Positions 59,756-64,000 of a DNA stretch of 64,000 nucleotides are shown piece after piece. Both the position numbers and the translations under genes were made by a program. The DNA is from Flavobacterium ichthyis. GTDB taxonomy: Bacteria; Bacteroidota; Bacteroidia; Flavobacteriales; Flavobacteriaceae. How positions within the stretch are numbered: position 1 is the first letter of the stretch; every line of letters begins with the position of its first letter. The notes beneath the pieces were generated by a model, which worked only from the letters and a program-made list of their open reading frames with translations, had not been told where the DNA came from and made no database searches. The stretch is from positions 62,001-126,000 of the forward strand of contig NZ_JAABLM010000005.1 of NCBI RefSeq assembly GCF_009915155.1, in the 5' to 3' direction.

Positions 59756-61018
59756 TTAAGTTAATTTATTTACTGATTTTGCCACAATTACAGAAACGGC
59801 GGCATCACCTGTCACATTTACCGAAGTTCGACACATATCTAATGGACGATCAATTGCGAAAATAAGTGCCAAACCAGCTTCGGGAATTCCGGCTTGCGCT
59901 AATACAATTACCAACATTACCATTCCGGCACCTGGAACTGCAGCACTTCCGATAGAAGCTAATGTTGCCGTAGCAATAATTCCCAATTGGGCTTCTAAAC
60001 TTAATCCCATCCCAAAAGCTTGCGCAATAAAAACTGCCGCAACGGCTTGGTACAAACTGGTACCATCCATATTGATTGTGGCACCAATTGGCAACACAAA
60101 ACTGGCGACTTCGTCATCAACTCCCAAATTTTCTACAGTACGCTCCATAGTTACCGGTAAAGTTGCCGCACTCGAACTGGTTGAAAATGCCAACAGTTGC
60201 GCAGGTGCGATTCCTTTTAAAAAATAAGAAGGATTTTTTTGGGCAAATATTTTCAATAATATCAAATAAACTACAATTACCAATGCAAGACCAACCAACA
60301 CGGTAACGCTGTACATGGCCAATGCTTTAAACAAATCAACACTTGGCGCTTCGGCAACCAAAGCTGCCAAAAGTGCAAATACCCCAATTGGTGCCGCCAG
60401 CATAATGAGGTCGATCATTTTTAAAATTACATCGTTAAACCCATCAAAAAAAGCTTTCACCGGTTTTGATTTTTCTTCCGGAATCAAAATCATGGCAATT
60501 CCAAAAAATATGGCAAAAAATATCACTTGCAACATATTGCCATTGTCAGACGCGGCTGCAAAAATATTACTCGGAACAATGTCTTCTAACGCTTGTAACG
60601 GTCCGGTTTGACTTTGTTTTGCCGCATCTTCAATTTTAGAATTAGCTTCATTTGCATAACTATTCAAAAGTTCATTTCGCGTTTCGGCTGTAATAAAACT
60701 TCCCGGTTTTACGATATTCACGATTCCCAAACCGATAGAAACAGCCAAAACAGTGGTACACAAATAAATCCCGATGGTTCTTCCGCCCATTTTGGAAAGT
60801 TTCGAAATATCTTTAAGATCAGAAATTCCCTTAATCAAAGACGCCAAAATTAATGGTACAGCAATTAATTTCAGTACGTTGATAAAAATGTTACCAAAAG
60901 GTTTTATCCAGTTTGAGATAAAAGATTTTCCCCAATCGAACTGCACCAATATCAATGCAAAGACAACCCCGAACAGCATGCCAAGTAAAATCTGCCAATG
61001 AAGCGCGAGTTTCCTCAT
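59756..61018 (-). CDS. Dicarboxylate/amino acid:cation symporter
   Basis: 420 residues from ATG 61018. Eight helices plus two re-entrant hairpins: the Ser-rich AFSTSSSAATLPVTMERTVENLGV (hairpin 1), the GATINMDGTSLYQAVAAVFIAQA segment with NMDGT, and the C-terminal DRPLDMCRTSVNVTGDAAVSVIVAK with the Asp/Arg/Asn substrate and sodium sites. This is the GltP/GltPh family for glutamate, aspartate or C4-dicarboxylates. A TTG start at 61027 is rejected in favour of ATG. Confidence 0.95.
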   Translation of the reverse strand: MRKLALHWQILLGMLFGVVFALILVQFDWGKSFISNWIKPFGNIFINVLKLIAVPLILASLIKGISDLKDISKLSKMGGRTIGIYLCTTVLAVSIGLGIVNIVKPGSFITAETRNELLNSYANEANSKIEDAAKQSQTGPLQALEDIVPSNIFAAASDNGNMLQVIFFAIFFGIAMILIPEEKSKPVKAFFDGFNDVILKMIDLIMLAAPIGVFALLAALVAEAPSVDLFKALAMYSVTVLVGLALVIVVYLILLKIFAQKNPSYFLKGIAPAQLLAFSTSSSAATLPVTMERTVENLGVDDEVASFVLPIGATINMDGTSLYQAVAAVFIAQAFGMGLSLEAQLGIIATATLASIGSAAVPGAGMVMLVIVLAQAGIPEAGLALIFAIDRPLDMCRTSVNVTGDAAVSVIVAKSVNKLT

Positions 61019-61280
61019 AATTCTCAATTTTTAGTCCGTGAAAATAACGATAATTTTTAAAATATTCAGCGAAATCGTTTTTTTCTGAAGCGAATCATTC
61101 GGGCATTTCAGTAATCATCGTTCCTGCCGTCCTTCCAAAAATTTTTCTCCCTCAAACGAAAGTAACCGCCAAGCGGGATAAAAATGTTTTTCCCTCCCGT
61201 CAGGGCTAAAGGGTTTTCCATTTTTCGTCTTGGAAAAAATCGTTACTTTTAGCCTTTCAAAAAAAAAAAATTCATTTCCA

Positions 61281-63182
61281 ATGAAAAAAATCTTTTTAAT
61301 TTCTCTCACCATGATGGGCATTTCGACTTCGGCACAAACAGTAATGACACCCGAGCTACTTTGGCAATTAGGCAGAATTTCCCCTTTAGGCCTTTCTAAA
61401 GACGGAAAAAATATCATTTACAAAGTAAGCATTCCTGATGTTGCCGAAAATAAATCGGAATCGAAAATATACCAAATCCCTGTTTCCGGAGGAAAAGCCA
61501 CCGAAATTAAAGAATATGAAAATTTGGTTACCGATAAAAATATTTCGCCAGATGGAAAACTCATTGCATTTAGCAAAGAAATTAAAGTAGAAAAAGTTTT
61601 GGGAAAAGATTATTATCCGGAGATGGAAAAATCCGATGTGCAAATATACGACGGACTCGATTACCGCCATTGGGACACTTGGAACGATGGAACGCACAAC
61701 CACGTGGTTTTTTCAAAAATAAACGACAAAGAAAATTTCACTGACATCATGCCAAACGAACCTTTTGATTCGCCTCAAAAACCATTTGGCGGAGATGAAG
61801 ATTTCACTTGGTCTCCCGATGGAAAAAGCATTGTTTATGTTTCGAAAAAATTGCAGGGAACAAAATATGCCACTTCTACCAATACGGATTTGTACCAATA
61901 CGACTTGGCTACAAAAGCAACGAAAAATTTAACCGAAAAAAATATGGGTTACGACACGCATCCTACATTTTCTCCAAATGGTGAATTGACTTGGTTGCAA
62001 ATGAAACGTGATGGTTACGAAGCTGATAAAAACGACATTATCGTACGCTACCAAAATATCGACATGAATCTCACTGCCAATTGGGACGGAACTGTAGATA
62101 GTTTCAAATGGAGTCAAGATGGCAAAAAAATATTTTTTGTGGCGCCAATTGACGGAACCAAACAACTTTTTCAAGTGAATTTCCCGGGTAGAACCAGGAT
62201 TGCAATCAATGTCACTCAAATTACCAGCGGCGATTTTGACGTCAATGAAATTATCGGTTTCTCAGGAAATAACGTACTTGTCACAAGATCTGATTTTAAT
62301 CATGCCAATGAAATTTTTGCCTTCGACCTGAAGAAAAATTCTTGGAAACAACTCACCAGCGTCAATACCGAAACTTATTCAAAATTAGACCTGAGTACAT
62401 TTCAAAAAAAATATATTACTACAACTGACGGAAAGAAAATGGTGGTTTGGGTCATTTTGCCACCCAACTTCGACAAAAATAAAAAATATCCTACCTTATT
62501 ATATTGTCAAGGAGGGCCACAATCGGCTTTGACACAATTTTATTCTTTTAGATGGAATTTTCAAGTGATGGCAGCTCAAGGTTATGTTGTAGTAGCGCCA
62601 AACCGAAGAGGAATGCCGGGACATGGCGTGGAATGGAACGAGAAAATTAGTAAAGATTGGGGCGGACAAGTGATGGACGATTACCTTTCAGCGATTGATG
62701 AAGTGTCCAAAGAGAAATTTGTGGACCAAACGCGTTTAGGAGCCATTGGTGCAAGTTATGGCGGTTATTCCGTATTTTACTTGGCGGGCATTCACCAAAA
62801 AAGATTTAAAACTTTTATTTCACATTGCGGAGTTTTCAACCTTCAAAGTATGTACGGCACTACCGAAGAAGTTTTTTTTAATAATTGGGACGCCGGTGGT
62901 GCGTATTGGGAAAAAGATAATGCTGCTGCACAAAAAACTTATTCACAGTTTAACCCGATTAATATGGTGACAAAATGGGATACCCCTATTTTAATAATTC
63001 AAGGTGGAAAAGATTTTAGAGTACCAATCGGGCAAGGTCAGGAAGCGTTTCAAGCGGCACAACTGTTAGGAATTAAAAGTAGATTTATCCATTTTCCGGA
63101 GGAAAATCATTGGGTTTTGAAACCGCAGAACGCACAAGTTTGGCAAAAAGAGTTTTTCAAGTGGCTAAAAGAAACTTTGTAG
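61281..63182 (+). CDS. S9-family prolyl oligopeptidase / dipeptidyl peptidase
   Basis: 633 residues from ATG 61281. Signal peptide MKKIFLISLTMMGISTSAQ; a beta-propeller of about 370 residues with repeated TWSPDGKSIVY and FKWSQDGKKIFFV-type blades; an alpha/beta hydrolase end with catalytic Ser in GASYGGYS (about 492), Asp in GGKDFRVP (about 575) and His in ENHW (about 609). It cuts peptides in the periplasm. The longer frame starting at 61230 adds a non-conserved leader before the signal peptide. Confidence 0.93.
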   Translation: MKKIFLISLTMMGISTSAQTVMTPELLWQLGRISPLGLSKDGKNIIYKVSIPDVAENKSESKIYQIPVSGGKATEIKEYENLVTDKNISPDGKLIAFSKEIKVEKVLGKDYYPEMEKSDVQIYDGLDYRHWDTWNDGTHNHVVFSKINDKENFTDIMPNEPFDSPQKPFGGDEDFTWSPDGKSIVYVSKKLQGTKYATSTNTDLYQYDLATKATKNLTEKNMGYDTHPTFSPNGELTWLQMKRDGYEADKNDIIVRYQNIDMNLTANWDGTVDSFKWSQDGKKIFFVAPIDGTKQLFQVNFPGRTRIAINVTQITSGDFDVNEIIGFSGNNVLVTRSDFNHANEIFAFDLKKNSWKQLTSVNTETYSKLDLSTFQKKYITTTDGKKMVVWVILPPNFDKNKKYPTLLYCQGGPQSALTQFYSFRWNFQVMAAQGYVVVAPNRRGMPGHGVEWNEKISKDWGGQVMDDYLSAIDEVSKEKFVDQTRLGAIGASYGGYSVFYLAGIHQKRFKTFISHCGVFNLQSMYGTTEEVFFNNWDAGGAYWEKDNAAAQKTYSQFNPINMVTKWDTPILIIQGGKDFRVPIGQGQEAFQAAQLLGIKSRFIHFPEENHWVLKPQNAQVWQKEFFKWLKETL

Positions 63183-63348
63183 AAAGACGATAAAAGAAAC
63201 TCAAAGTTTTAACATATTCAGAATAAAAATGGATATAATTAAAACGTTTTCGGGAAAATTTCGCTAAATATTACAAAACGAATTTTAATAAAAATAATTT
63301 TTTTTTAATTTATTAACATTAAAACGCATTTGGTAACTTAAATAGTAG

Positions 63349-63356
63349 TACATTTG
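63349..63356 (+). promoter_or_regulatory. -7 promoter box TACATTTG with upstream TTTG
   Basis: Exact TAnnTTTG, 27 bases before the cold-shock gene; a TTTG lies at 63329-63332, close to the expected -33 position. Confidence 0.75.
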
Positions 63357-63383
63357 CCCTTATTAACTTTTTTTATTATTACA

Positions 63384-63584
63384 ATGCGTACAGGTACAGT
63401 TAAATTTTTTATTGAATCTAAAGGATTTGGATTCATCACTGACGAAGAAACAGGACAAGATATTTTCGTTCACGCTACCGGTATTACAGCCGAAGAACTT
63501 CGTGAGGGAGATAGAGTATCTTATGAAGAAGAAGAAGGACGAAAAGGTAAAGTTGCCGCTCAGGTTGCTTTACTTGCCGACTAA
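63384..63584 (+). CDS. Cold-shock-domain protein
   Basis: 66 residues from ATG 63384, a single OB-fold. GTVKFFIESKGFGFI contains RNP1 (KGFGFI) and DIFVHATG RNP2. The domain is acidic at its end (GDRVSYEEEEGRKGK). It binds single-stranded nucleic acid and acts as an RNA chaperone. The upstream ATG (63354) lies inside the promoter box and is rejected. Confidence 0.95.
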   Translation: MRTGTVKFFIESKGFGFITDEETGQDIFVHATGITAEELREGDRVSYEEEEGRKGKVAAQVALLAD

Positions 63585-63607
63585 ATATAACATTAGTATT
63601 CGTTTTA

Positions 63608-63636
63608 AAACCACCTTATTTAGGTGGTTTTTTTTT
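63608..63636 (+). terminator. Terminator of the cold-shock gene
   Basis: Arms aaaccacct (63608-63616) and aggtggttt (63622-63630), T run to 63636. Confidence 0.9.
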
Positions 63637-63826
63637 GTAGTTATATACCGATATATAAAAAAATTAAATTTTTTTTTACGGACCTAACAAGCATTTTGCT
63701 AAAAAGCAGTAAAAATTCTATAAGCCAAAAATTACATAGACACTATTTTTATTCGTTCTAAATTAAAATTAGCACATATATTAATAGGTAAGTAAAAGCA
63801 AAGTATGTCAATTCAATATTCGCTTG

Positions 63827-63834
63827 TATATTTG
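63827..63834 (+). promoter_or_regulatory. -7 promoter box TATATTTG for nuoA
   Basis: Exact TAnnTTTG, 27 bases before the nuoA ATG. Confidence 0.72.
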
Positions 63835-63861
63835 TGAATATTTTTAAAAAAGTAGTTTAGG

Positions 63862-64000
63862 ATGGATTCGAGTCAAATCAATTATCTTCCAATTTTAATG
63901 CAAATGGGACTTGCCGTGGGGTTTGTGGGTTTAACGATTGTAGGTTCGAGCTTTTTAGGGCCCAAAAGAAATTCTGCCAACAAAGACAAAAACTGGGAAT
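63862..64000 (+). CDS. nuoA: NADH-quinone oxidoreductase subunit A (3' end outside window)
   Basis: 46 codons are present. After a short N-terminus comes one hydrophobic helix (MGLAVGFVGLTIVGSSFLGPKR) and then the loop opening NSANKDKNWE, the start of the NuoA loop usually followed by a conserved Glu-Ser-Gly. This is the small membrane subunit of complex I and normally the first gene of the nuo operon, which should continue beyond the window. Confidence 0.85.
   Translation, partial: MDSSQINYLPILMQMGLAVGFVGLTIVGSSFLGPKRNSANKDKNWE

Noticed and set aside
61028..61280. A tenth full copy of the composite element
   Set aside because: Only short look-alikes (cgccaagcggga, tcagggcta) occur; no paired arms or central hairpin could be found, so at most a decayed remnant.

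Overview
The window is chromosomal DNA of a member of the Bacteroidota, most likely a Flavobacterium or close relative. Signs are the AT-rich sequence, at least 23 matches to the Bacteroidota -7 promoter box TAnnTTTG placed just upstream of genes, type IX secretion (T9SS) sorting tails, TonB-type C-termini, a DnaE with a fused N-terminal exonuclease, and family assignments typical of the class (DUF5686, DUF3098, DUF4407, DUF3050). Gene content is mostly ordinary housekeeping. I see no prophage, transposase, CRISPR array or defence island.

Layout. 1-6.1 kb: end of a maltodextrin-use cluster (GH65 phosphorylase, two GH13 amylases, a small T9SS-exported protein). 6.4-8.9 kb: glycerophosphodiesterase, flavoprotein, TspO. 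9.0-12.6 kb: mevalonate pathway genes (mvaD, mevalonate kinase) and a UbiA prenyltransferase, interrupted by a toxin-antitoxin pair with a broken toxin. 12.8-19.1 kb: pseudouridine synthase, small regulators, zinc protease, leuS. 19.5-23.4 kb: ftsX, DUF3098, uppP, truB, a second broken toxin-antitoxin pair, permuted NlpC/P60 hydrolase. 24-31.7 kb: pyrH-frr, a DUF5686 outer-membrane protein, asnS and aspS tail to tail. 32-41.2 kb: membrane and small proteins, hemW-ruvC, flippase-like protein plus glycosyltransferase. 41.3-50.3 kb: tRNA-Asp, DUF58, secreted M43 protease, DUF3050, acyl-CoA dehydrogenase, trmN6, rimM-rpsP, RRM protein. 50.8-64 kb: dnaE, trxA, LpxR-like protein, mtgA, oxidoreductase, DedA, symporter, S9 peptidase, cold-shock protein and the start of nuoA.

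The most unusual content lies between the genes. Nine intergenic copies of one composite element occur in about 45 kb. Each has two conserved arms (agcggaaatcc on one side, agcggaaagc on the other) around a central hairpin whose sequence changes from copy to copy while its self-complementarity is usually kept. Copies sit in every gene orientation. A tenth site carries one of the same hairpins without arms. A second, short palindromic element occurs once between genes and twice in frame inside coding sequences, adding SP(L/Q)TPKGG to RuvC and to a membrane protein. Other palindromes, a heptamer tandem repeat inside hemW, an enlarged insert in LeuRS, two decayed toxin-antitoxin loci and a stranded TonB C-terminal fragment complete the picture of a chromosome whose spacers are rich in small structured repeats.

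Starts were moved to internal ATGs where the longest reading frame began at a TTG or ran through a promoter box or repeat. Functional names come from motif recognition by eye; no database search was run.
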